From: an uncultured Oscillospiraceae bacterium
GTDB taxonomy: Bacteria; Bacillota_A; Clostridia; Oscillospirales; Oscillospiraceae
Length of the DNA stretch: 5,992 nt
Direction: 5' to 3'
Assembly (NCBI GenBank): GCA_944387745.1
Contig: CALXGD010000197.1
Coordinates: forward strand, 1 to 5,992
The translations under genes were made by a program, and so were the position numbers. The number at the start of each line of letters is the position of its first letter. Positions within the stretch are counted from its first letter, which is position 1. The notes below the pieces were generated by a model. The model did not search any database and had not been told where the DNA came from. It was given only the letters and a program-made list of their open reading frames with translations. Below, piece after piece: positions 1-5,176 of the stretch.

Positions 1-100
1 TGAGACGCCGGAGGGTGCGCCGCCGGGACCCCCACTGCCACAGGCCGAAGGCCAGCCCCGCGGCGGCCAGGGCCAGAAAAAGCCACGCCGGGGCGGTCAT
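1..100 (-). CDS. Sensor histidine kinase, N-terminal fragment (cut by window edge)
   Basis: Only the first 33 codons are in the window. The ATG at 100-98 overlaps the stop codon of the response regulator (ATGA), and a good Shine-Dalgarno, GGAGG at 112-108, lies 7 nt upstream inside the regulator gene, so the start is well supported. The visible peptide begins MTAPAWLFLALAAAG and forms one hydrophobic, probably membrane-spanning helix of about 16-18 residues, followed by an Arg-rich stretch (GSRRRTLRRL) as expected on the cytoplasmic side. No kinase domain is visible. The assignment rests on position: a membrane protein translationally coupled behind an OmpR-family regulator is nearly always its cognate histidine kinase. 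The single helix with no visible sensor loop would fit a small intramembrane-type sensor, but the rest of the protein is needed to judge that. Confidence 0.7.
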   Translation of the reverse strand, partial: MTAPAWLFLALAAAGLAFGLWQWGSRRRTLRRL

Positions 101-762
101 TTGCCCACCTCCCAGGTGTAGCCCACCCCGTAGACGGTCTTGATGGGTGCGCCGCCCAGCTTGGTCCGCAGCCGCCGCACCGCCACCGACAGGGCGTTTT
201 CGTCCACGAACTCGCCCCCGTCCCACACTCGATTCAAAAGCAATTCTCTGGGCAGGGTGCGGCCTCGGTTTTCCACCAGCAGGCGCAACAGCCGCTGCTC
301 GGTCTTGGACAGGTCGATGGGCGTTCCATCTTTGGCAAACTCCAGCCGGGCAAAGTCGAAGGTGAAGCCGTCCACCTCCAGCCGCTCCGGCTGGACCGGG
401 GCGGAGCGCCGCAGCTGGGCGTTCACCCTGGCCCGGAGCACCGCCAGGGAGAAGGGTTTCGTAATATAGTCGTCCGCCCCGGCCTCCAGCCCGGCCACCT
501 CGTCCAGCTCCAGGTCGTTGGCGGTGAGGAGGATGGCGGGCGTTCGGTCTCCCGATTGGCGCAGGGCGCGCAGCAGCTCCAGCCCGCTGCCGTCGGGCAG
601 GTTGATGTCTAAAATCAGCAGGTCGAACTCCGCCCCAGCCAGCGCCTCCCTGGCCCGGACGACGGTGTCCACCTTGGTTACGGCGCGCTCCGGCCCGGAC
701 AGGGCCATGGCAATTCCCCGGCCCAGGGCGGCGTCGTCGTCCAAAAGAAAAATCTGCGGCAT
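97..762 (-). CDS. OmpR-family two-component response regulator
   Basis: This is a 221-residue DNA-binding response regulator, the usual family length. The receiver domain spans about residues 2-118: acidic cluster D8-D10, phosphoacceptor D52 in LILDINLPDGSG, switch residue T80 in ILLTAND, and K102 in YITKPF. The winged-helix output domain spans about 125-221, with the recognition-helix region VDENALSVAVRRLRTKLGG and the terminal wing IKTVYGVGYTW. Phosphorylation by the kinase encoded next (4-nt overlap) should promote dimerisation and DNA binding. The start chosen is ATG at 762-760 (MPQIFLLDDD), because GAAGGAG lies 8 nt before it. An ATG 21 nt further upstream is in frame but would place that ribosome binding site inside the gene. 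The regulated process cannot be read from the sequence. The 22-bp-period direct repeats upstream of the promoter are candidate binding sites and would imply autoregulation. Confidence 0.93.
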   Translation of the reverse strand: MPQIFLLDDDAALGRGIAMALSGPERAVTKVDTVVRAREALAGAEFDLLILDINLPDGSGLELLRALRQSGDRTPAILLTANDLELDEVAGLEAGADDYITKPFSLAVLRARVNAQLRRSAPVQPERLEVDGFTFDFARLEFAKDGTPIDLSKTEQRLLRLLVENRGRTLPRELLLNRVWDGGEFVDENALSVAVRRLRTKLGGAPIKTVYGVGYTWEVGK

Positions 763-770
763 AGTTGAAA

Positions 771-777
771 CTCCTTC
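771..777 (-). promoter_or_regulatory. Ribosome binding site that fixes the response-regulator start
   Basis: On the minus strand GAAGGAG (777-771) precedes the ATG at 762 by 8 nt, close to ideal. The alternative in-frame ATG at 783 has no purine-rich SD in the preceding 15 nt (sequence ATATCTATGTACC). The 221-residue form is therefore preferred over the 228-residue one. Confidence 0.85.
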
Positions 778-807
778 GGACATGGTACATAGATATACGC
801 TGAGCTT

Positions 808-836
808 ATCTTATCAAAAACCCGTTTACTGTGCAA
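808..836 (-). promoter_or_regulatory. Possible sigma-A promoter of the two-component operon
   Basis: On the minus strand TTGCAC (836-831) and TAAGAT (813-808) are separated by exactly 17 bp. The -10 matches four of six consensus positions and the -35 about three, so this is a weak promoter, as expected for one needing an activator. It would start transcription near 801, giving a leader of about 40 nt before the start codon at 762. The direct repeats end about 22 bp upstream of the -35, a normal place for an OmpR-type activator site. The call rests on pattern only; other weak -35/-10 pairs exist nearby. Confidence 0.4.
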
Positions 837-858
837 GCCGCTCAATCACTGGCCAGAA

Positions 859-901
859 AGTCTCGTACCGTCTACATTTGAGTTTCAAACCGTCTTCATT
901 T
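859..901. repeat. Tandem pair of 21-bp direct repeats, 22-bp period (candidate regulator site)
   Basis: Positions 859-879 and 881-901 are imperfect direct repeats, identical at 17 of 21 positions, with 1 bp between them; the shared core on the plus strand is AGTnTCnnACCGTCTnCATT. A 22-bp period is about two helical turns, so both copies face the same side of the DNA. They lie directly upstream of the candidate promoter of the response-regulator operon. OmpR-family proteins typically bind tandem direct repeats, so these could be binding sites of the regulator at 97-762 or of the decayed regulator at 967-1190. Binding is inferred. Confidence 0.65.
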
Positions 902-934
902 TAGAAATAGTCAATGCCGGAAGAAGATTTTTTG

Positions 935-951
935 AAAAAAAAAAAAAAAAA
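935..951. repeat. Homopolymer run of 17 A
   Basis: Seventeen consecutive A on the plus strand, preceded by TTTTTTG and followed by GGGAAAAAC. Such a tract is stiff and prone to slippage, so its length may vary between strains or be wrong in the assembly. No stable hairpin precedes it on either strand, so it is not an obvious intrinsic terminator. Confidence 0.95.
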
Positions 952-966
952 GGGAAAAACGATTGC

Positions 967-1190
967 CTATCGATTCCCCGCCCCTTCTTTATAGGGGTAA
1001 GCCAGACAATATCCCGTCCCCACTACTGTTTTTATGTACGCCGGGTGCCTTGGATCCTCCCCCAGCTTCTTTCTCAACCGTCAGATGGTATGCTCCATGA
1101 AATTCGTCCTGTGCAGATATTTCTCCCCCAGGCAGACTCATAAGGCTGTGATTTCAAGAACACCTGCCCAGGGCGGCTGGCCATACAGTA
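967..1190 (-). pseudogene. Decayed OmpR-type response regulator, winged-helix remnant
   Basis: Translating the minus strand from about 1190 down to the TAG at 969-967 gives, in pieces, a recognisable OmpR-type effector domain. The segment RPGQVFLKSQPYESAWG is in one frame and GEKYLH onward in the next. There is an in-frame TGA (1083-1081), then [15 protein letters not shown] and [16 protein letters not shown]. The family pattern is PGQVF..eqlYeavWG-Y..., [11 protein letters not shown]..., IKTVwGvGY, so the match is clear. Two lesions are visible: a frameshift at the G5 run (C5 at 1125-1129 on the plus strand), where one extra G would restore WGEKY, and the TGA that sits where the family usually has Arg (CGA to TGA). 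A further open stretch reading DKVDYQIRFDSKG (about 1262-1224) may be the start of the same effector domain in another frame. No receiver domain is visible. The sequence is not a copy of the intact regulator's C-terminus, so this is a different regulator in decay. Confidence 0.75.
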
Positions 1191-1348
1191 ATGTATTTCT
1201 CATTCTTTAGAACGTCGTGTATGCCTTTGCTATCAAACCTTATTTGATAGTCCACTTTATCTCGTTTTCTCCGTCTCCTCTCACAGGCGACATGTGAGTC
1301 AAGCAGAAAGGCACAGAAATATAAAATGAAACTGTGATTTATTCGCTC

Positions 1349-1377
1349 TTGACAAACCTATCCCTATGATATAGAAT
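1349..1377 (+). promoter_or_regulatory. Strong sigma-A promoter of the copper operon
   Basis: A perfect TTGACA (1349-1354), a 17-bp spacer and TAGAAT (1372-1377, five of six consensus positions). Transcription should begin near 1384, which falls at the left edge of the G/C-tract palindrome at 1383-1402. AT-rich sequence just upstream (1319-1345) may act as an UP-like element. A near-consensus promoter blocked by a repressor at the start site is a typical design for an operon that is silent until metal stress. Confidence 0.85.
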
Positions 1378-1382
1378 TATAT

Positions 1383-1402
1383 CACCCCTCCCCCGGGGGG
1401 TG
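1383..1402. promoter_or_regulatory. Probable CsoR operator, G/C-tract palindrome at the start site
   Basis: CACCCC (1383-1388) and GGGGTG (1397-1402) form a perfect 6-bp inverted repeat around a GC-rich centre, with C5G6 inside (1390-1400). CsoR proteins are known to bind pseudo-palindromes of the form TACCC...GGGTA with G/C tracts in operon promoters. The site covers the predicted transcription start, so a bound CsoR tetramer would block RNA polymerase. A csoR gene lies at the end of the same operon. The site is assigned by pattern and context; the outer TA of the classical consensus is not matched exactly. Confidence 0.65.
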
Positions 1403-1611
1403 TCAATGTTATGCTATTCCATTTTATTTCCGGTCAAAGCGACCCATGTACCCGTACGACATGCAATAGCTAAGACTGTATCCTCCGGAAAGTAAAATGG
1501 CATTACAGAAATTCTTCCCTTCATTTTAAATTTATGCTGTTTCCCCGGTGTGGGACGCTGTGCGTCCCGATGGGCGGAGTATCCTATCATTAGGAAAGCG
1601 AGTGTTTCTCG
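1384..1611 (+). other. Long structured 5' leader of copA
   Basis: About 228 nt separate the predicted start of transcription from the copA ATG, with no convincing ORF. Several inverted repeats are visible. CCATTTTATTTCCGG (1419-1433) pairs with 1485-1500 over 15 bp with one bulged G, and the pairing may extend outward through 1407-1414 with 1500-1507. Inside its loop CATGT (1445-1449) pairs with ACATG (1459-1463). GGGACGC-TGT-GCGTCCC (1552-1568) is a perfect 7-bp hairpin with no U-run after it. TCCTA-TCAT-TAGGA (1582-1595) and CGAG-TGTTT-CTCG (1599-1611) follow directly before the ATG. The last two cover the only purine-rich SD-like stretches (AGGA at 1592-1595, GAG at 1600-1602), so initiation at copA may be controlled by structure. 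No known riboswitch class was recognised. Confidence 0.5.
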
Positions 1612-4257
1612 ATGAAGCAAAAATTCAATGTCACTGGTATGACCTGCAGTGCCTGTTCTGCTCATGTGGAGAAGGCGGTGAACAAGCTGGAGGGAGTCAA
1701 AAAAACTGAGGTCAGCCTGATGACCAACTCCATGACGGTGGACTACGACGAGTTAGCCCTCTCCCCCGACGGGATCATCCAAGCAGTGGTACACGCAGGC
1801 TACGGGGCCACCCTCCCCCAGAAGGTGGGGAACAAGGCCCAGGCCGCCCCGACGGAGCGGCCCGAGGCCCAGATGGAGGCGGAGCTGACCTCCATGAAGC
1901 ACCGCCTGATCTGGTCCTTCGTCTTTCTGATCCCCCTCTTCTATATCTCCATGGGCCATATGCTGGGGGCCCCGCTCCCCGGCTTTCTCACGGGACTGGA
2001 GAACGCGGTGGCCTTTGGCCTGACGCAGCTGCTGCTCACCCTGCCCATTATGTACATCAACGATAAGTACTACCGGGTTGGGTTCAAGACCCTGGCACAC
2101 CTGGGGCCCAACATGGATTCCCTCATCGCCGTGGGCTCCTCCGCCGCAGTGATCTACGGCGTTTTCGCCATCTATCAGATGGGCTACGGCCTGGGCCACG
2201 GAGACATGGCTCTGGTGGAGCACTACCATATGGATTTGTACTTCGAGTCCGCCGGCATGATCCTCACCCTCATTACCCTGGGTAAGTTTTTGGAAACCCG
2301 GTCCAAGGGCAAGACCTCCCAGGCGATCACCCGCCTTATGGATTTGACGCCTAAAACAGCCAGCGTTCTCCGGGACGGAGTGGAAGTGGAGACCCCGGTG
2401 GATGAGGTCCAGGTGGGGGACCGCATTGTGGTCCGGCCGGGCCAGTCCATCCCGGTGGACGGAGTCATCGTGGAGGGCGCCTCCGCGGTGGACGAGTCCG
2501 CCCTCACCGGTGAGTCTCTTCCCGTAGACAAGGGCCCTGGAGATAAAGTGGCCGCCGCCTCCATCAACAAGTCCGGCTCCTTCACCTTTGAGGCCAGCCG
2601 GGTGGGAGAGGACACTACCCTGGCCCAGATGATCCGTCTGGTGGAGGAGGCGTCCTCCTCCAAGGCGCCCATTGCAAAGCTGGCAGATAAAGTAGCCGGG
2701 GTATTCGTACCAGTTGTGATGGCCATTGCTGCCGTAACAGCTGTTGCGTGGTTCGCTGCCAGCGGCGGAGACATCACCAAGGCGCTCACCACTGGTGTAG
2801 CTGTACTGGTGATCTCCTGCCCCTGCGCCCTTGGTCTGGCCACTCCTGTGGCCATCATGGTGGGCACAGGCAAAGGGGCGGAGAACGGCATCCTCATCAA
2901 ATCCGCCCAGGCCCTGGAGACCCTGCACCTGGTGAATACGGTGGTGCTGGACAAGACAGGCACTCTCACCCAGGGCAAACCGGTGGTCACCGATATTCTC
3001 CCCACCCAGGATATGGATGAGGAGAGGCTGCTGACTCTGGCCGCCTGTCTGGAGGGACCCTCGGAGCACCCCCTGGCCGCCGCCATTGTGGATGAGGCCA
3101 AGGCCAAACATCTGACCATCACTGCTGTCCGGGATTTCACGGCCCTCCACGGCCGGGGGGTTCGGGCCACGCTAGGGGACCGCCTGTGCATGGGCGGCAA
3201 CCTGGCCATGATGGAGGAGGCCGGCCTGGATCTGGGAAATCTCCCCCAAAAGGCAGAAGAGCTGGCCGCCCAGGGCAAAACTGCCCTCTACTTTGCTGAT
3301 GAACACCGGATTCTGGGCCTCATCGCTGTGGCTGACACCCCAAAGCCCACCAGCGCCGCAGCTGTGGCCGCCTTCCGGCAGCTGGGCCTGGATGTGGTGA
3401 TGCTCACTGGTGACAATCAGCGCACCGCCGATGCGATTGGTAAGGAGCTGGGAGTCACCCAGGTGATGGCCCAGGTGCTCCCCCAGGACAAGGAGAAAAA
3501 GGTCCGGGAGCTCCAGGAGGCCGGCAAAAAGGTGGCTATGGTGGGTGACGGCATCAACGACGCCCCCGCTCTGGCACGGGCGGACGTGGGCCTGGCCATC
3601 GGGGCGGGCACTGACGTGGCCATGGAGAGCGCCGACATTGTGCTGATGAAATCCGACCTGCTGGACGCGGTGGCGGCGGTGGAACTGTCCCGGGCCACCA
3701 TCCGCAACATCAAGGAGAACCTGTTCTGGGCCTTTTTCTACAACTCCATCGGCATCCCTCTGGCCGCCGGGGTGTTCTATGCCCTGGGCATCACGGATTT
3801 CATGCTCAACCCCATGTTTGGAGCCGCCGCCATGAGCCTGAGCTCCGTGTGCGTGGTCTCCAACGCCTTACGCCTGCGGTTCTTCAAGAGCAAGTTCCGC
3901 ATCAAACCCTCGCAAGCAGAGGCCGTCCCCGGCGCTTCCGCCGGTGATGATACCGCCGCAGCAGCCCCCTCCTGCACCCCCTGCGCTGGGAGCTGCCCGG
4001 TGAATCTGGAAGAGAGCAATCAAACAACTGAAGGAGGAACTGAAACCATGACGAAAACTCTGAACATTGAAGGCATGATGTGCGCCCACTGTGTGGCCCA
4101 TGTGGAGAAGGCCCTGTCCGCCCTGGGCGGCGTCACCTCCGCCAAGGCAGACCTGGAGAAGAAGTGCGCCACCGTCACCCTGGCCGCCCCGGTCTCCGAC
4201 CAGGAGCTAAAGGACGCAGTCACCGAGGCCGGCTATGAGGTGGTGTCCATTCAGTGA
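1612..4257 (+). CDS. copA: Cu(I)-translocating P1B-type ATPase CopA with fused C-terminal CopZ domain
   Basis: This 881-residue inner-membrane ATPase exports Cu(I) (possibly Ag(I)) from the cytoplasm. It has an N-terminal HMA domain (about 1-70) with MTCSAC, ligands C12 and C15, then two pairs of membrane helices between about 95 and 230. The actuator TGES is at 299-302. The CPC metal site in helix 6 is C403-P404-C405. The phosphorylated D447 lies in DKTGTLT, the SEHP nucleotide-site motif at 484-487 and GDGIND at 645-650. Y710-N711 in helix 7 and M741-S742-L743-S744-S745 in helix 8 are the Cu(I)-specific signature. A linker with C788, C791 and C795 leads to a second HMA domain (813-881) with MMCAHC, ligands C824 and C827. 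Bacterial CopA proteins usually keep HMA domains at the N-terminus; here a chaperone-like one is also at the C-terminus, behind its own SD and ATG. The stop overlaps the csoR start. The SD for the ATG at 1612 is weak and probably in a hairpin. Confidence 0.96.
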   Translation: MKQKFNVTGMTCSACSAHVEKAVNKLEGVKKTEVSLMTNSMTVDYDELALSPDGIIQAVVHAGYGATLPQKVGNKAQAAPTERPEAQMEAELTSMKHRLIWSFVFLIPLFYISMGHMLGAPLPGFLTGLENAVAFGLTQLLLTLPIMYINDKYYRVGFKTLAHLGPNMDSLIAVGSSAAVIYGVFAIYQMGYGLGHGDMALVEHYHMDLYFESAGMILTLITLGKFLETRSKGKTSQAITRLMDLTPKTASVLRDGVEVETPVDEVQVGDRIVVRPGQSIPVDGVIVEGASAVDESALTGESLPVDKGPGDKVAAASINKSGSFTFEASRVGEDTTLAQMIRLVEEASSSKAPIAKLADKVAGVFVPVVMAIAAVTAVAWFAASGGDITKALTTGVAVLVISCPCALGLATPVAIMVGTGKGAENGILIKSAQALETLHLVNTVVLDKTGTLTQGKPVVTDILPTQDMDEERLLTLAACLEGPSEHPLAAAIVDEAKAKHLTITAVRDFTALHGRGVRATLGDRLCMGGNLAMMEEAGLDLGNLPQKAEELAAQGKTALYFADEHRILGLIAVADTPKPTSAAAVAAFRQLGLDVVMLTGDNQRTADAIGKELGVTQVMAQVLPQDKEKKVRELQEAGKKVAMVGDGINDAPALARADVGLAIGAGTDVAMESADIVLMKSDLLDAVAAVELSRATIRNIKENLFWAFFYNSIGIPLAAGVFYALGITDFMLNPMFGAAAMSLSSVCVVSNALRLRFFKSKFRIKPSQAEAVPGASAGDDTAAAAPSCTPCAGSCPVNLEESNQTTEGGTETMTKTLNIEGMMCAHCVAHVEKALSALGGVTSAKADLEKKCATVTLAAPVSDQELKDAVTEAGYEVVSIQ
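4031..4037 (+). promoter_or_regulatory. Internal Shine-Dalgarno inside copA, upstream of the CopZ domain
   Basis: AAGGAGG, a full anti-SD match, lies 10 nt before the in-frame ATG at 4048. It is read by copA as part of Thr-Glu-Gly-Gly. It is much stronger than the SD of copA itself, and the surrounding codons (AAT CAA ACA ACT GAA GGA GGA ACT GAA) are unusually AT-rich in the third position for this gene. Both points suggest that this stretch once was, or still acts as, a translation initiation region. Confidence 0.75.
4048..4257 (+). CDS. copZ: Nested CopZ-like copper chaperone (internal in-frame start in copA)
   Basis: From the ATG at 4048 the copA frame encodes a complete 69-residue HMA-fold protein, the usual size of free bacterial CopZ. 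It begins MTKTLNIEGMMCAHC, with Cu(I) ligands at residues 12 and 15 of the short form, and carries the family pattern HVEKAL...GV and the ending EAGYEVVSIQ. CopZ binds Cu(I) in the cytoplasm and hands it to CopA and to CsoR. A strong SD with acceptable spacing precedes it, so a free chaperone could be made from the same mRNA and in the same frame as the C-terminus of CopA. Alternatively the copA stop codon was lost and only the fusion is made. The domain identity is firm; separate translation is inference from the SD. Switching between a free chaperone and a domain on the pump resembles, by another mechanism, the E. coli copA frameshift that yields CopA(Z). Confidence 0.6.
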   Translation: MTKTLNIEGMMCAHCVAHVEKALSALGGVTSAKADLEKKCATVTLAAPVSDQELKDAVTEAGYEVVSIQ

Positions 4258-4517
4258 AGGCGGACCACACCCAGGTCACCCGTCTCCTGAAAACCGCCCG
4301 GGGACAGATCGACGGCATCCTGAAGATGATCGAGGAGGATCGCTACTGCCTGGACGTGTCCAACCAGCTTATGGCCACCCAGTCCATCCTGCGCAAAGCC
4401 AACCGCATGGTTCTGAAAGCGCATATGAACTCCTGTGTCCGGGAAGCCGTGGAGAGCGGCGATCCCCAGGAGAAGCTGGATGAACTGGCCGCCCTTCTGG
4501 ATCAGCTGACGGACTGA
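4254..4517 (+). CDS. csoR: Copper-sensing transcriptional repressor CsoR
   Basis: An 87-residue all-helical DUF156-family repressor. Start is GTG at 4254, overlapping the copA stop as GTGA, with GAGGTGG (4237-4243) 10 nt upstream; this indicates translational coupling. The family start pattern is present (VTRLLKTARGQIDGI). The Cu(I) ligands C32, H57 and C61 are there, in RYCLDV and KAHMNSC, as are the second-shell Y31 and E77. All five are offset by four from Mycobacterium tuberculosis CsoR (Y35, C36, H61, C65, E81), which points to copper rather than to the FrmR or RcnR branches. The apo-form binds G/C-tract operators as a tetramer; Cu(I) binding releases it. The likely target is the palindrome at 1383-1402, so CsoR would control copA and its own synthesis. 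Product identity is firm; the operator link is inferred. Confidence 0.94.
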   Translation: MKADHTQVTRLLKTARGQIDGILKMIEEDRYCLDVSNQLMATQSILRKANRMVLKAHMNSCVREAVESGDPQEKLDELAALLDQLTD

Positions 4518-4529
4518 CCCTGTGCAGGA

Positions 4530-4568
4530 ACGGCACAGCCTATCAAAAAGGCTGTGCCGTTTTTCTTT
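4530..4568 (+). terminator. Rho-independent terminator of the copper operon
   Basis: ACGGCACAGCC (4530-4540) pairs perfectly with GGCTGTGCCGT (4550-4560) across a 9-nt loop, followed by TTTTCTTT. It begins 12 nt after the csoR stop and closes the operon. Confidence 0.93.
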
Positions 4569-4579
4569 GGGCGGCCGGG

Positions 4580-4660
4580 ACAGGGGCCTGGCACGCTATG
4601 GTAACCGCGTCCTAAAGTTCACAACATAGTTCCTACTCGATACAGGTGCTATGCCCCTGT
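4580..4660. repeat. Separated inverted repeat in the spacer after the copper operon
   Basis: ACAGGGGC (4580-4587) and GCCCCTGT (4653-4660) are perfect 8-bp inverted repeats 65 bp apart, with GCAC (4591-4594) and GTGC (4646-4649) inside able to extend the pairing. No promoter or coding potential is associated with them. They could be a relic or a structured transcript; nothing supports a specific role. Apart from this the spacer 4569-4721 shows nothing recognisable. Confidence 0.3.
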
Positions 4661-4721
4661 GGGGTCGGGGAGTCCCCTCTACTCCTTGAGCAATCCTCTG
4701 ATTCTTCGATAATAAATCTAC

Positions 4722-4748
4722 TTGCAAATTTTCAAGCGCTGATATAAT
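4722..4748 (+). promoter_or_regulatory. Extended -10 promoter of the lipoprotein remnant
   Basis: A perfect TATAAT (4743-4748) preceded by TG one base away (TGATATAAT), the extended -10 form. TTGCAA (4722-4727) is a fair -35, but the spacer is only 15 bp, so the extended -10 probably does most of the work. Predicted start near 4755, about 32 nt before the ATG at 4787. Confidence 0.65.
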
Positions 4749-4786
4749 CGAATCGGACACCAGTTGACACGATAGGAGATTTTAAC

Positions 4787-5006
4787 ATGAAAAAGCTGTT
4801 TGTTTTTATCCTGTCCCTTGCGCTGGCCCTGTCTCTTGTCGCTTGTACACCTACTCAAGAGGACGCAAGAGGGCACCGCCACACCAGAGATCACAGAACT
4901 GGCGGACACCAGCGCACCAGAGGAAACCGAGCCGCAGGAGACGCAGACAGAAGAGGAAGGGAGAGATAGCCTTCCTCTCCAAGCATTTAAAACACAAATT
5001 AGCTAA
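4787..5006 (+). pseudogene. Small lipoprotein, frameshifted remnant
   Basis: ATG at 4787 with AGGAG (4774-4778) 8 nt upstream. The first 20 residues, beginning MKKLFVFILSLALALSL, form a type II signal peptide ending in the lipobox LVAC (17-20), so C20 would be lipidated and the protein anchored outside the membrane. After residue 27 the original frame turns Arg/His-rich and stops at 4969. One frame over (from 4869) the sequence reads EGTATPEITELADTSAPEE and on, a Thr/Glu/Pro-rich linker typical of lipoproteins, to TAA at 5004-5006. Removing one A at 4867-4868 restores a 72-residue protein. The linker is followed by no folded domain, so even the repaired gene looks like the front end of a longer lipoprotein. 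Promoter, RBS and terminator are intact. An assembly error of one base is possible. No function can be assigned. Confidence 0.6.
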
Positions 5007-5051
5007 AGCAACACGAAATTTCAAAGTTAGTGCAGGAGGACTTTGAGATAA

Positions 5052-5089
5052 GAAAAAGCAAGGAGCCAGGTGCGGCTCCTTGCTTTTTC
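5052..5089. terminator. Terminator hairpin, probably bidirectional
   Basis: GAAAAAGCAAGGAGCC (5052-5067) pairs perfectly over 16 bp with 5074-5089 across a 6-nt loop. The lower stem is A5 on one side and T5 on the other, so it ends the plus-strand lipoprotein transcript and can also end minus-strand transcription arriving from nifJ, whose stop lies about 88 nt away. The convergent gene arrangement supports this. Confidence 0.88.
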
Positions 5090-5176
5090 GTTTGTGTGAT
5101 AGGGTCCGGCTGCCCGTTGTCTAGGGAACTTCCCTATAACTACCGGCCTTTTGCCCGGGGCCCCTATGCGGTCTAA

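Noticed and set aside
935..966. The T-run on the minus strand as an intrinsic terminator of the decayed regulator.
   Set aside because: Only a 4-bp CGAT/ATCG stem precedes it, too weak for a terminator.
1552..1568. The GGGACGC/GCGTCCC hairpin as an attenuator terminator.
   Set aside because: No U-run follows; the next bases are GATGGGCGGAG, so it is structure without intrinsic termination.
1414..1665. An 83-residue minus-strand ORF over the copA leader and start.
   Set aside because: It overlaps the HMA domain of copA antisense and has no recognisable motif; its openness comes from the leader's composition.
1753..3278. Long minus-strand ORFs of 465 and 351 residues inside copA.
   Set aside because: They are antisense shadows of a GC-rich gene, with low-complexity Gly/His or Ser/Arg composition, and copA is unambiguous on the other strand.
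4868..4969. A His/Arg-rich small protein tail (first frame of the 4787 ORF) that could look like a metal-binding peptide next to a copper operon.
   Set aside because: The Thr/Glu/Pro-rich reading one frame over is a much better continuation of a lipoprotein, and the His/Arg-rich reading uses many AGA and GGA codons, as expected for an out-of-frame translation.
5122..5136. Palindrome TAGGGAACTTCCCTA downstream of nifJ as a terminator or operator.
   Set aside because: As RNA it gives only a 5-bp stem and no T-run follows on either strand; the hairpin at 5052-5089 explains termination, and an operator downstream of two converging genes is unlikely.
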